DNA from: an uncultured Collinsella sp.
Lineage (GTDB): Bacteria; Actinomycetota; Coriobacteriia; Coriobacteriales; Coriobacteriaceae
DNA length: 39,673 nucleotides
NCBI GenBank assembly: GCA_900543845.1
Contig: UQTD01000008.1
Coordinates: 1 to 39,673 of the forward strand
Reading direction: 5' to 3'
Below the pieces are notes generated by a model, which was not told the origin of the DNA, did no database searches, and saw only the letters and a program-made list of their open reading frames with translations. Position numbers and translations under genes: made by a program. Positions 1-7,926 of this stretch are shown here, in pieces (position 1 is the first letter of the stretch; the number at the start of each line of letters is the position of its first letter).

Positions 1-403
1 CGAGACGGCGGCGCTGCTCGAGGGCGACGAGACCTACGCGTGCCTGCTCACCGTGCCCGGCATCGGCCCGAGGACCGCGGCGCAGCTCGCGGTGTCGGTC
101 GACATCGGGAGGTTCCCGGACCACGACCACCTGGCCTCGTACTGCGGCATAGCCCCGAGGGTGAGGAGCTCCGGCACGTCGGTGAGATCGGTCAGGGCGT
201 CCAGGCGCGGCGACGCGAGGCTCAAGTCCCTGCTGATCTTCTCGTGCAACAGCCTGGTGAGGTCCTCGGGGCGCTACGGCGAGTACTACCGGGCCTGCAG
301 GGCGCGGGGCATGGGGCACGGGCGGGCGCTCAAGGCCGTCGCGAGGAAGCGGCTCAGGGCGATATACGCCGTGATGCGCGACCGGGTGCCCTACCGGGAG
401 TAG
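1..403 (+). CDS. IS110-family transposase, C-terminal part (5' end outside window)
   Basis: The reading frame is open from base 2 and ends with TAG at 401-403, giving about 133 residues. It contains the helix-hairpin-helix-like core typical of the C-terminal Transposase_20 domain of IS110 transposases (LLTVPGIGPRTAAQL, then a YCGIAPRVRSSG stretch and an arginine-rich RASRRGDARLKSLL segment). In the family this domain carries the catalytic serine and works with an N-terminal RuvC-like DEDD domain, which would lie to the left of the window. The enzyme performs RNA-guided recombination of the element using a bridge RNA encoded in the element's noncoding end. Whether the copy is intact cannot be judged from this part. 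It runs opposite to nearly all neighbouring genes, as expected for an insertion. Confidence 0.9.
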   Translation, partial: ETAALLEGDETYACLLTVPGIGPRTAAQLAVSVDIGRFPDHDHLASYCGIAPRVRSSGTSVRSVRASRRGDARLKSLLIFSCNSLVRSSGRYGEYYRACRARGMGHGRALKAVARKRLRAIYAVMRDRVPYRE

Positions 404-435
404 CCCCGACGGTTGACAAAACTATAGGAACACCC
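1..435 (+). mobile_element. Right end of an IS110-group insertion sequence (end point approximate)
   Basis: After the transposase stop there is a short noncoding tail with TTGACA at 413-418 followed by CTATAGGAACACCC. From memory, many IS110 elements carry a similar TTGAC...ATAGGA right end. In the characterised family members a right-end -35 box joins a left-end -10 box when the element circularises, which drives bridge-RNA transcription. The exact boundary cannot be fixed without the left end or an empty site. IS110 elements usually lack terminal inverted repeats, and I see none that would mark the end. Confidence 0.5.
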
Positions 436-485
436 AATGACTACTTAGGACCACGGCAACGTCGATGTTTTGGCAATGCCAGCGA

Positions 486-585
486 GCGGGCGCCAGAGCG
501 AACAAATTGGCATGAAAAGAGGACGGCATAGACCTTCTGGTCATGCCGTCCTCTTTGAATGACAAGTTGTCGCTCTGGCGCCCGC
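486..585. repeat. Long nested inverted repeat
   Basis: The outer arms 486-505 and 567-585 are complementary except for one missing base (GCGGGCGCCAGAGCG against CGCTCTGGCGCCCGC). Inside them lies a second hairpin, 516-529 with 543-556, whose loop contains a further 4-bp stem (531-534 with 539-542). The whole 100-bp segment could fold into one interrupted cruciform or RNA stem. It sits between the IS110 end and the 3' end of htpG. Confidence 0.7.
516..556 (-). terminator. Probable terminator of htpG
   Basis: A perfect 14-bp stem, AAAGAGGACGGCAT with ATGCCGTCCTCTTT, has A/T-rich ends, so a transcript in either direction ends the stem with a run of U. It lies 120 bp beyond the htpG stop codon and could also stop transcription coming from the insertion sequence. 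Confidence 0.65.
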
Positions 586-599
586 GCAGCGTCGACTGA

Positions 600-671
600 T
601 CCGCCGTTCGTTAGAACGGCGGAACTGAGGGCAGCGTCGAGCCGTTACGCGGTTTGGTAAAACCGCGTAAC
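600..671. repeat. Two consecutive short hairpins downstream of htpG
   Basis: Stem 600-609 with 614-623 (TCCGCCGTTC, loop GTTA) is perfect. Stem 644-655 with 660-671 (GTTACGCGGTTT, loop GGTA) is also perfect. Neither is followed by a U tract in the htpG direction, so they look like 3'-end stabilising or repeat structures rather than classical terminators. A direct repeat GCAGCGTCGA occurs at 587-596 and 631-640. Confidence 0.6.
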
Positions 672-678
672 TACCTAA

Positions 679-2703
679 CTACATCAAGTTGCAAACAGAT
701 GCCGCGAAGGCCACGGGGTCCTCGGGCAGAATACCCTCGACCAGCAGGGCCTGGTCATAGAGCAGGCCGGAGTACTGCTTGATCTTGTCGGCGTCGCCTG
801 CCTTCTGAGCAGCGACGAGCTTGGCAAAGACCGGGTGCTTGGCGTTGAGCTCGAGCACGCGCTGACTCTTGGGCATGCCGTCGGGCGCGCCCTCGGGTCC
901 CTTCTGGAGTACCTTCTCCATCTCGAGCGAAAGCGGGCCCTCGGTGGTGATGCAAGCGGGGGCATCGGTCAGGCGCGCGGAAACGGCAACTTTCTCGACC
1001 TTGTCACCGAGTGCCTCCTTCATAGCGCTAAAGAGGTCCTCGTTTTCCTTGGTGGCGTCCTCGGCCTCCTTCTTCTCGTCCTCGGTCGCCAGATCAAGAT
1101 CACCAGTCGCAACGTTCTTGAGCTCTAGATGACGATCCTCGACCTCGGGCTCGGCACCGTCGGCCACAGCCTTCTCGGCAGCCTCGCGGGCAGCATCGTC
1201 CTCGTAGATCTTGGGCATATCGGCGGCAACGTACTCACGCATAGCCTGGAACGTGAACTCGTCCACATCCTGCGTCAGCAGCAGCACGTCATAGCCGCGG
1301 TCGAGCACGCCCTTTACCACGGGCATCTTGGCCAAGCGCTCACGCGAGTCACCGGCGGCGTAGTAGATGGCCTTCTGATCCTCGGGCATGCCCTTGGCAT
1401 ACTCGGCCAGGGTAATCATCTTCTGTTCCTTGGCAGACCAGAACAGCAACAGGTCGGCGAGCTCATCGGCCTTCATGCCATAACTCGAGTAGATGCCGTA
1501 CTTAAGACCGCGGCCAAAGTTCTCAAAGAACTTCTCGTAGGCCTCGCGGTCGTTGTCACGCATATCCTCAAGGTCGGCGGTAATCTTCTTTTCCACACGC
1601 TTGGCAATGGCCTTGAGCTGACGGTTCTGCTGCAGCGTCTCGCGCGAGATGTTAAGCGACACGTCGGCAGAATCCACGACGCCGCGGACAAAGTTGTAGT
1701 AGTCGGGCAGCAGGTCGTCGCACTTCTCCATGATCAGGACGTTGGAGCTGTAAAGCGACAGGCCCTTCTCGTAGTCCTTGCTGTACAGATCGAACGGCGC
1801 GCGTCCCGGCACAAACAGCAGGGCGTCATACTCGAGCGTGCCCTCGGCGTGGAAGCTGATGGTGCGCGCAGGATCGTCAAAGTCGTGGAACGTGGACTTG
1901 TAGAACTCGTCATAGTCCTTCTGCTCGACATCGGAGCTGTGCTTCTTCCAGATCGGCGTCATGGAGTTGACGGTCTCGAGCTCCTGGTAGTCCTCGTACT
2001 CGGGCTTGTAATCGTCGCCGGCGTCCTCGGGCTTGGGTTTCTGGCGGCTCTTGGACACCATCATCTGAATCGGGTAGCGCACATAGTTGCTGTACTGCTG
2101 AATCAAGCTCTTGAGGCCCCACTCGGTCAGGAAGCGATCGTAGGTCTCGGCCTCGCCGTCGGCATCGAGCTTCTCGTTCTCGCGCAGCGTCAGGATGACA
2201 TCGGTGCCGTGCTCGGCGCGCTCGCCGTCTTCGATGGTGTAACCCTCAAGACCGTCGGATTCCCACACATGGGCGACATCCTCGCCATAGGCGCGGCTGA
2301 CGACCTTCACATGGCTGGCGACCATAAAAGCCGAGTAGAAGCCCACGCCAAACTGACCGATGATGTCGACATCCGAACCCTGCTGCTCGGCGTTCTCGGT
2401 CTTAAACTCCTCGGAGCCGGAATGGGCGATGGTGCCCAGATTGCGCTCGAGCTCCTCGGCGGTCATGCCAATGCCGTTATCCGAGATGGTAATGGTGCGG
2501 GCGTCTTTATCAAAGGAAACGCGAATAGCCAGGTCGCCCTGGTCGATCTTGACGCTCGGATCCTGCAGGCTCTTAAAGTTGAGCTTGTCGACGGCGTCGC
2601 TCGCGTTAGAGATAAGCTCGCGCAGGAAGATTTCCTTATTGGTGTAGATGGAGTTGATCATGAGGTCGAGCAGTTTTTTGCTCTCGGTCTTAAATTGACG
2701 CAT
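679..2703 (-). CDS. htpG: Molecular chaperone HtpG (bacterial Hsp90)
   Basis: An ATP-dependent cytosolic chaperone dimer that remodels client proteins together with DnaK. The 674-residue product starts MRQFKTESKKLLDL and carries the GHKL ATPase motifs in order: the ELISNASDA helix (catalytic Glu29, Mg-binding Asn33), DNGIGM near residue 77, and GQFGVGFYSAFMV near residue 117 (lid and glycine-rich loop). The middle-domain arginine segment SLNISRETLQQNRQL follows. The protein is somewhat longer than the 624-residue E. coli form, mainly through an acidic segment around residues 510-560. The start is supported by GAAAGGA nine bases upstream. No CIRCE operator (TTAGCACTC-N9-GAGTGCTAA) is visible upstream. 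The gene appears to be transcribed alone. Confidence 0.97.
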   Translation of the reverse strand: MRQFKTESKKLLDLMINSIYTNKEIFLRELISNASDAVDKLNFKSLQDPSVKIDQGDLAIRVSFDKDARTITISDNGIGMTAEELERNLGTIAHSGSEEFKTENAEQQGSDVDIIGQFGVGFYSAFMVASHVKVVSRAYGEDVAHVWESDGLEGYTIEDGERAEHGTDVILTLRENEKLDADGEAETYDRFLTEWGLKSLIQQYSNYVRYPIQMMVSKSRQKPKPEDAGDDYKPEYEDYQELETVNSMTPIWKKHSSDVEQKDYDEFYKSTFHDFDDPARTISFHAEGTLEYDALLFVPGRAPFDLYSKDYEKGLSLYSSNVLIMEKCDDLLPDYYNFVRGVVDSADVSLNISRETLQQNRQLKAIAKRVEKKITADLEDMRDNDREAYEKFFENFGRGLKYGIYSSYGMKADELADLLLFWSAKEQKMITLAEYAKGMPEDQKAIYYAAGDSRERLAKMPVVKGVLDRGYDVLLLTQDVDEFTFQAMREYVAADMPKIYEDDAAREAAEKAVADGAEPEVEDRHLELKNVATGDLDLATEDEKKEAEDATKENEDLFSAMKEALGDKVEKVAVSARLTDAPACITTEGPLSLEMEKVLQKGPEGAPDGMPKSQRVLELNAKHPVFAKLVAAQKAGDADKIKQYSGLLYDQALLVEGILPEDPVAFAASVCNLM

Positions 2704-2786
2704 GTGCAGTCCTTTCGCGCTACCCCCGTCCGCAAAAACGGCCCGGTCGCCCGAGCCGAATCGCAGACCTGCTATGTTCAGACTTA

Positions 2787-2850
2787 GATTTTATAACCCA
2801 TTAGCGCGCATATATACATACGGAATCGAAAATCTGTATGTCTAAGCGCT
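2787..2850 (-). promoter_or_regulatory. Possible htpG promoter with overlapping imperfect dyad
   Basis: Reading the minus strand there is a TATAAA hexamer at about 2794-2789, some 85 bases before the htpG start. Upstream lies an interrupted dyad: AGCGC 2803-2807 pairs with GCGCT 2846-2850, and ACATAC 2816-2821 pairs with GTATGT 2836-2841. The -35 region is weak. This is a candidate only. Confidence 0.3.
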
Positions 2851-2887
2851 CCGATGCGCCAATTGCCAAGGAGTGTCCCCAGCTGCC

Positions 2888-2914
2888 GGCAGAAAAGAAA
2901 CGTCCCTATCTGCC
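2888..2914 (-). repeat. Dispersed 3'-end hairpin repeat, divergent copy
   Basis: On the minus strand GGCAGATAGGGACG...TTCTGCC forms a 6-bp stem (2888-2893 with 2909-2914). It resembles the better-matched copies at 20531-20569 and 20649-20689 (core AGGGACAGGTTTATTTTGG). It overlaps the last codons and the stop of the acetyltransferase gene, so it probably helps end that transcript. Confidence 0.45.
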
Positions 2915-3406
2915 ATCTACGCGCTTGGCCATCCAGACATGGGGCTGGCCCTCGTCTTCGTAATCTACCGGGGCAATTTGCGTGTAGCCCGCCTTTGCAT
3001 AGAGCGGCAGCACGTATTCCTGCGCATGCAGCTTAATAAGCTTAGCGCCGGCATCGCGTGCACACGAAGCACTGGCCTCGACGATCGCACCCGCCAGTCC
3101 GCGACGACGCATAGCCGGCAGCACGGCGACGCGCCCCATAATGTAGGTCTCCCCCGCCGCAACGCCTTCGTCCATGTCGCATGCCGGCAACACCGGGGCC
3201 TCTGCGTCAGCCACGCGCTCAAGCTCTTCGGGAAACACGCGCGAGCAACCGGCAAGCTCGCCGTCTACATAGAGCGTCACATGAATGCAGTTCGGATCCT
3301 CGTCGATAGCGTCGAACTCATTCTCGTAGCCCTGCTCGTCCATAAAAACGACGCGGCGCACCAACGCCGCGTCATCAAAGCATCCTGTCTTAAGTTGGAT
3401 ATCCAT
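2906..3406 (-). CDS. GNAT-family N-acetyltransferase
   Basis: A 166-residue protein predicted to transfer an acetyl group from acetyl-CoA to an amine. The GNAT core is visible: the N-terminal strand-helix with VVFMDEQGY, a central strand ILVTLYVDGELAG-like stretch (HVTLYVDGELAGCSRVF), motif A YIMGRVAVLPAMRRRGLAGAIVEA near residues 97-120 with the Arg-rich pyrophosphate loop, and motif B ending LYAKAGYTQ. The layout resembles ElaA-type or YjcF-like GNATs, but the substrate cannot be told. I place the start at the second ATG because GAAAGGG lies five bases upstream of it, while the first in-frame ATG, 18 bases further up, has no ribosome-binding site. The gene follows the capsule-control triad after a 39-bp gap and may be its last cistron. 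Confidence 0.85.
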   Translation of the reverse strand: MDIQLKTGCFDDAALVRRVVFMDEQGYENEFDAIDEDPNCIHVTLYVDGELAGCSRVFPEELERVADAEAPVLPACDMDEGVAAGETYIMGRVAVLPAMRRRGLAGAIVEASASCARDAGAKLIKLHAQEYVLPLYAKAGYTQIAPVDYEDEGQPHVWMAKRVDGR

Positions 3407-3445
3407 GGCTGCCCTTTCATTCAATGCGAACGTTAGGGACCGATT

Positions 3446-4096
3446 TTAGCGAAAATGAGCTCCGCGCACGCTAAACTTCGCACGAGCCTTCGCCAGGCAG
3501 TCGTAATGACCCACGTTATGGGCATCGCTCGCGATGAAGCTGTACAGGTTCTGATCGAACAGGCGCTGTGCCGGCTTTTTCTCGCGACCAAAGCGACCGC
3601 CAGCAATAAAGTCCGCCGAAGCCTGCAGTTTGCAGCCCATATCGACCAGGCGCTCCGCCACGCTTACATCCTTTTGAACCGCACGATAGCGCTCAGGATG
3701 AGCGATGATCACCTGGTAGCCACGGCACTGCAAATCGTAAATCGTGTTCTCGTACTCTCTAAACGCATACGCATCGGCATGCGTCGAAAGCTCGAGCAGA
3801 AACTCGTTGGTTCCATCGAAATGCAAGTGCTCCGCGGCATCGATACCAAGCTCAACGAGCTTTCGATGGTTGACCTCGAAGCCCATCTGGAGCGGAAAAC
3901 CGTCAGCGTTATCACGCAGCAGCTCAAAGGCATCCCACATCTTGTCGTAATCAAAATAGGGATCACGGCAGTGAGGAGTGCAAACGATTCTGGTTACACC
4001 GGCCCGCTTGGCAGCCTCGAGCATCGCCAAGCTCTCATCGAGATCGGCGGCGCCGTCGTCTACACCCGGCAAGATATGGCAATGAATGTCACGCAT
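3446..4096 (-). CDS. PHP-family protein-tyrosine phosphatase (CpsB/CapC/YwqE type)
   Basis: A 216-residue manganese-dependent phosphatase expected to dephosphorylate the neighbouring tyrosine kinase. The N-terminus has the diagnostic HCHILPGVDDG motif (metal ligands His5 and His7). It is followed by TPHCRDPYFDY, GFEV near residue 73, HPERY near residue 134 and SDAH near residue 192, all metal-site motifs of the PHP family. The length is slightly below the usual 240-255 because of a shorter C-terminus. The start lies 17 bases beyond the kinase stop codon, in the same direction, so the two are co-transcribed. In the well-studied streptococcal loci the order is phosphatase, Wzz, kinase. Here the phosphatase comes last. 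Confidence 0.9.
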   Translation of the reverse strand: MRDIHCHILPGVDDGAADLDESLAMLEAAKRAGVTRIVCTPHCRDPYFDYDKMWDAFELLRDNADGFPLQMGFEVNHRKLVELGIDAAEHLHFDGTNEFLLELSTHADAYAFREYENTIYDLQCRGYQVIIAHPERYRAVQKDVSVAERLVDMGCKLQASADFIAGGRFGREKKPAQRLFDQNLYSFIASDAHNVGHYDCLAKARAKFSVRGAHFR

Positions 4097-4113
4097 AGGT
4101 CAGCCTTAATCAA

Positions 4114-4851
4114 CTAAACGTTTGCTCGGTTGGTGAAGATGCCCTTTTTGGAAGTCCCCTGATCGTCGGAGCCCTTCTTCACCTTCTTACCGTCCTTGGT
4201 GTAGTAGGAGTAGTAGTACTTGCTGGTCTCGGTCTCGCAGTAGTTCATAACGGTACCGATGAGCTTGACCTTCTCGGACTTCTTAAGCTGGCCGATAGCG
4301 TTGAGTGCCTCCTCGCGCTTGGTGAAGTCCTCGCGCACCACGAACAGCGTACCGTCGGTCAGGCTGGCAATCTCGGCAGCATCGATGAAGGTGCCGACCG
4401 GGGGAGCATCAAAGATGACGTACTGGAACTTGGCGGACAGTGCCTTTACCAACTTGGCAAAGCGGTGAGAGACGATGATGTCGGCAGGATTGGGAATATG
4501 CGGCTCAGCATCGAGGAAGTAGAAGTTCTTCTGACCCGTCTCGACAATTGCCTGGTCAATGGAGATCTGCTCGGAAAGGACCGCATAGAGTCCGCCGCGC
4601 AAACGAACGCCGAGCATATCGGAAAGGGACCTGCGGCGCATATCGGCCTCAACCAGGAGCACGGACTTGCCGCTCGTGGCGATTGCCTGAGCAAGGTTAA
4701 TGGAAACCGTAGACTTGCCCTCGTTGGGAATCGAGGAGGTAACGGTGATGGTGCGAATGGGGTCGTCCACGCTCGCAAAGCGGATGTTGGCCAGAAGGGT
4801 CTTGGCGGCATTCTGTACAACGAGCTTATCGGTGTTCTTTGCCTTAGCCAT
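4114..4851 (-). CDS. Bacterial tyrosine kinase, CpsD/CapB family
   Basis: A 245-residue cytoplasmic BY-kinase that pairs with the Wzz-like membrane protein to control polysaccharide chain length and export. It has the Walker A motif SSIPNEGKST (residues 39-48), the Walker A' segment VLLVEADMRR (64-73), a Walker B-like YVIFDAPPVG stretch, and a C-terminal tyrosine cluster KYYYSYY that is the autophosphorylation site in the family. The basic and glycine-rich tail after the cluster is also usual. The start codon comes two bases after the stop of the Wzz gene, so the pair is translationally linked. Confidence in family is high. Which polymer it serves is unknown because no glycosyltransferase lies nearby. 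Confidence 0.93.
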   Translation of the reverse strand: MAKAKNTDKLVVQNAAKTLLANIRFASVDDPIRTITVTSSIPNEGKSTVSINLAQAIATSGKSVLLVEADMRRRSLSDMLGVRLRGGLYAVLSEQISIDQAIVETGQKNFYFLDAEPHIPNPADIIVSHRFAKLVKALSAKFQYVIFDAPPVGTFIDAAEIASLTDGTLFVVREDFTKREEALNAIGQLKKSEKVKLIGTVMNYCETETSKYYYSYYTKDGKKVKKGSDDQGTSKKGIFTNRANV

Positions 4852-4853
4852 GC

Positions 4854-5510
4854 CTATTTACCACCTTTCATAGCCGGAATTCGGCCAACAACGGGAATGC
4901 CCAGGAGCTCTTCTGCCTCTTCGGCACCGCGGATGCGGGTATTGAGCATGTCTGCCAAAACGACATAGGCAACTGCGATAAAGATACCGGCGAGGAACGC
5001 GACAGCAACGTACAGCGTGCGCTTGGGGCCGCTGGGGACTTCGGGAGTCTTAGCCTCGTCGATAACGTTGATGCTCTGGGCAGCGCCGACGTTCTGAGCG
5101 ACCGTACTCACCGAGCTGGCCATGGCCTTTGCGACCTTAGCCGTCTCCTTGGCATCGGTGCCAGTAACCGAAAGCGTAATGACACGCGTGGTGGTCTCGG
5201 AGGAAACAGACACCTTGTAGTCATCCAGGTCAGCAAGGCCCAGCTCATTGGCAGCACCGCTCTTAACGCTATCGCTATCCAGCAGCGTGGCGATATCGTT
5301 GGAAAGCATCTGGCTCGCCGAGAGATCGTTGTAGCTCATCTGACCGCTATCGTCGGTTTTGGCGAGAATGTACATGCTCGTCGTCGCGGTGTAGGTGTTG
5401 TCCATCGCAACGAAGGACACGATGCCCATGGCGATCGCGCAGACCACCGGAAGGGTGATGACCAGCTTGAGGTGCTTTTTGAGCAGCTGGAACAGTTCGA
5501 GAAGGGTCAT
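4854..5510 (-). CDS. Wzz/CpsC-type polysaccharide chain-length regulator
   Basis: A 218-residue membrane protein that activates the tyrosine kinase encoded just downstream. It has an N-terminal cytoplasmic start MTLLELFQLLKKHL, a first membrane span at about 15-36 (LVITLPVVCAIAMGIVSF), an extracytoplasmic domain rich in Ser/Thr/Asp with the conserved YTATTSMYI strand, a proline-rich PEVPSGPKR segment before the second span (about 164-186), and a cytoplasmic C-terminus EELLGIPVVGRIP that typically contacts the kinase. Length and topology fit the Gram-positive CpsC class. The ribosome-binding site AAAGG lies nine bases upstream. It is the first gene of the three-gene (perhaps four-gene) operon. 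Confidence 0.92.
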   Translation of the reverse strand: MTLLELFQLLKKHLKLVITLPVVCAIAMGIVSFVAMDNTYTATTSMYILAKTDDSGQMSYNDLSASQMLSNDIATLLDSDSVKSGAANELGLADLDDYKVSVSSETTTRVITLSVTGTDAKETAKVAKAMASSVSTVAQNVGAAQSINVIDEAKTPEVPSGPKRTLYVAVAFLAGIFIAVAYVVLADMLNTRIRGAEEAEELLGIPVVGRIPAMKGGK

Positions 5511-5651
5511 GCAGCTTGCCTTTCATTTCCCCAGTTCGGATTGACAAAACTGTCCGTATGTTATCGCATCTTTTTACCGAGACCAAACTCTATACATAAG
5601 AAACAGGCTCTCCTGTAAAAATGTCGGAAGCAATCGTAAAATTGCACAACA

Positions 5652-5680
5652 ACGCCGCACCCGAAAGTCAAATGCGGCGT
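5652..5680 (-). terminator. Possible terminator after the PhoR-like kinase gene
   Basis: An 8-bp perfect stem (ACGCCGCA 5652-5659 with TGCGGCGT 5673-5680) lies about 25 bases beyond the kinase stop. On the minus strand it is followed by a T-rich stretch (TTGTTGTGCAATTTT). It would separate the two-component operon from the capsule-control operon. Confidence 0.5.
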
Positions 5681-5705
5681 CTACATCAATATCTATGTTG
5701 TATCG

Positions 5706-7130
5706 CTATGCGAATGGCTCGTCCTGCTGTATGGGAAACGTCACCGTAATGGTGGTTCCCACGCCCAACTCGCTCGACAGATCGAGCGTGGCGTGATGAT
5801 ACAGGGCCGCATGCTTGACAATGGCAAGCCCCAGACCGGTTCCGCCGCGTGCCTTGGACCTACTCTTGTCCACGCGATAGAACCGCTCAAATACCTTGCC
5901 CTGTTCTTCAGGCGCGATACCGATTCCCGTGTCGGCGACCGCGAGGAACGGATGGCCTTCGTCGTTGGTGCCGCACTGCAGCGTAACCGTACCGCCGGGT
6001 CGATTGTAGCGGATGGCGTTGCTTGCCAGATTATAGATGAGCTCGTCAATCAAGCGCGACACGCCCTCGATGACCACAGGCTTGGTCTCATGACTTATCG
6101 TCACATTCGCCTGACGGGCAACCTGTTCAAGACGCTGCTCAACCGCGTAGATGGCACGCGAGAGCTCAATAGGCTCCGTGGACCCAATGGGCACCGCCTC
6201 GCCCTCAGTTGCACGCTCGGCCTCATCCAAGTTAGACAGCGTAAGGATGTCGTTGACAAGCGCTGCCAAGCGGCCCGCCTCACGATAGATGCGACCGCCA
6301 AAGTTGCGCAGGTCGTCCTCGCCCTCGACCATGCCGTTTGCGATGAGCTCGGCATAGCCCGAAATCGCCGTAAGCGGCGTCTTGAGCTCGTGGGTGATAT
6401 TCGCCGTGAACTCGCGGCGCATACGGTCGTTGTCCGCTAGCACCGCCATTTGGCGCTTGAGTTCCTGGCGCTGCGACTCGATACGCTCAAGCATGGGGAC
6501 CATCTCGGCATAGGCGTGCTCATAGCTACGGCGTGGGTGGTCCAAATCCACCTCTTGCAACGGCGCGATGATGGCACGGGACTCGCGGCGCGCCATAAAA
6601 AACGAGAGTACCGCGCCCGCTGCTGCGATAAGCAGCATCGGCGCCACCATCGACAGCAAAATCGCTGCAACGCCAGGCTGGGCCTGCGCCAAGCGGACAA
6701 CCTGGCCGTTATCAAGGGCGACGGCGCGATACAGCATAATCTCGTCGAGCGTAGAGCTTGCGCGCTCCGCGGAACCCGAACCATTCTCAAAGGCCTCGAT
6801 GACCTCGGGGCGATCGCCGTGGTTGGGCAGTGTGGAAGGCGACGCCTCGTTGTCGTAGGCAACCGATCCATCCTTGTTAATCAGCGTGATGCGCAAGTCC
6901 TCGCGATCGAAGCTACGCAAGAACGGGATGGGCTCTTGCTGCTCGTCGAGGGCGGCAGCAATGAGCTCGGTTTCCTGCGCCAGATTGGCACTCGTGGCAT
7001 CCGCCAAAGTGTTTTGCACAAAGAACGCACCCAACACCGTAAACGCCACGATAACCGCCATGGCGCAGACAAAGATCGTCACAAAAACGCGGTGCGACAG
7101 CGTATGTTTTCCCTGGGGGGCGAAGACCAC
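5706..7130 (-). CDS. Sensor histidine kinase, PhoR-like
   Basis: A 474-residue membrane sensor. The first membrane span is at about 15-40 (VFVTIFVCAMAVIVAFTVLG) and the second at about 153-180. Between them is an extracytoplasmic PAS-like region with an ITLINKDGSVAYDNEA strand. The H-box FTANITHELKTPLTAI places the phospho-accepting histidine at residue 247. The ATPase half has the N box NLASNAIRYN, the G1 box DTGIGI, the F box FERFYRVDKSRS and the G2 box GGTGLGLAIVKH. The start is GTG, three bases after the regulator stop. Its ribosome-binding site GAGGAG is formed by the last codons of the regulator. Adjacent pstB suggests phosphate sensing, as in PhoR. Sequence alone does not prove the signal. 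Confidence 0.88.
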   Translation of the reverse strand: MVFAPQGKHTLSHRVFVTIFVCAMAVIVAFTVLGAFFVQNTLADATSANLAQETELIAAALDEQQEPIPFLRSFDREDLRITLINKDGSVAYDNEASPSTLPNHGDRPEVIEAFENGSGSAERASSTLDEIMLYRAVALDNGQVVRLAQAQPGVAAILLSMVAPMLLIAAAGAVLSFFMARRESRAIIAPLQEVDLDHPRRSYEHAYAEMVPMLERIESQRQELKRQMAVLADNDRMRREFTANITHELKTPLTAISGYAELIANGMVEGEDDLRNFGGRIYREAGRLAALVNDILTLSNLDEAERATEGEAVPIGSTEPIELSRAIYAVEQRLEQVARQANVTISHETKPVVIEGVSRLIDELIYNLASNAIRYNRPGGTVTLQCGTNDEGHPFLAVADTGIGIAPEEQGKVFERFYRVDKSRSKARGGTGLGLAIVKHAALYHHATLDLSSELGVGTTITVTFPIQQDEPFA

Positions 7131-7133
7131 GGG

Positions 7134-7862
7134 TTACTCCTCCGATGCGGTGGCCGCGGTGACGTCACCTTCGGCACCATCACCGGCAGAAGGCTCGGCC
7201 AAGCGGTAGCCCACGCCGCGCACGGTCTCGATGGCGCTGGCATGCTCGCCCAGTTTTTGGCGAAGCGTCTGCACGTGCACGTCAACAGTGCGCGAACCGC
7301 CGTCGAAGTCCCAGCCCCACACGCTCTGCAGCAACGACTCGCGGGTAAAGACCACGCCGGGCTTGCGCATGAGGTACTCGAGCAGGTCGAACTCGCGCAG
7401 GGTGAGCTTAAGCAGCTCGCCGGCAACGGTCACCTCGCGATGGCTGGGCGAAAGCACGATGTCGCCCACGCTGAGCACATCGCTCGCCTGCTTGACCATT
7501 CCGCCGCGACGCAGCAGTGCGCGGCAGCGGCTCGCAAGCTCCATGAGCGAGAAGGGTTTAGTCAGGTAATCGTCGGCACCGCCATCGAGCGCCATCACCT
7601 TGTCGAGCTCGGTGTCCTTGGCGGTAAGCATCATGATGGGCACCGTCGCCGTCAGGCGGTCGGCGCGCAGGCGGCGCATAATCGCCAAACCATCGGTATC
7701 GGGCAGCATGATGTCGAGCAGCACGGCATCGGGTACCCGTCGCGCCACGGCAGCCTTAAACTCGCCGTCGCACGAAAAGCCCTCGGCCTCGATTCCCTGC
7801 TTGCGCAGCGCATAGACCGTCAAATCCCTGATGTTGTCATCGTCCTCGACGTAATAGATCAT
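7134..7862 (-). CDS. Response regulator, OmpR/PhoB family
   Basis: A 242-residue DNA-binding regulator. The receiver domain shows the acidic pocket YVEDDDN, the phospho-acceptor Asp50 in LLDIMLPDTDG, the Thr of MLTAKDTELDK and the Lys of LTKPFSLMEL. The C-terminal winged helix contains RTVDVHVQTLRQKLG and ends VRGVGYRL, as in PhoB and PhoP. I start it at the internal ATG preceded by AAAGGGG. An upstream in-frame ATG 24 bases earlier lacks such a site. It lies 64 bases after pstB and directly before the sensor kinase gene, which points to a phosphate-response pair. Confidence 0.9.
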   Translation of the reverse strand: MIYYVEDDDNIRDLTVYALRKQGIEAEGFSCDGEFKAAVARRVPDAVLLDIMLPDTDGLAIMRRLRADRLTATVPIMMLTAKDTELDKVMALDGGADDYLTKPFSLMELASRCRALLRRGGMVKQASDVLSVGDIVLSPSHREVTVAGELLKLTLREFDLLEYLMRKPGVVFTRESLLQSVWGWDFDGGSRTVDVHVQTLRQKLGEHASAIETVRGVGYRLAEPSAGDGAEGDVTAATASEE

Positions 7863-7926
7863 GTTGAACCCCTTTGCGGCCGGCATGACCGCATCTTAAC
7901 CCTAAAGGTGCCTGTACTAGATGGTA

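Noticed and set aside
1129..2787. Long open frame on the plus strand opposite htpG
   Set aside because: It is antisense to a certain gene. High-GC sequence commonly leaves such frames open. The translation is leucine/valine/glycine-rich low complexity and has no ribosome-binding site.
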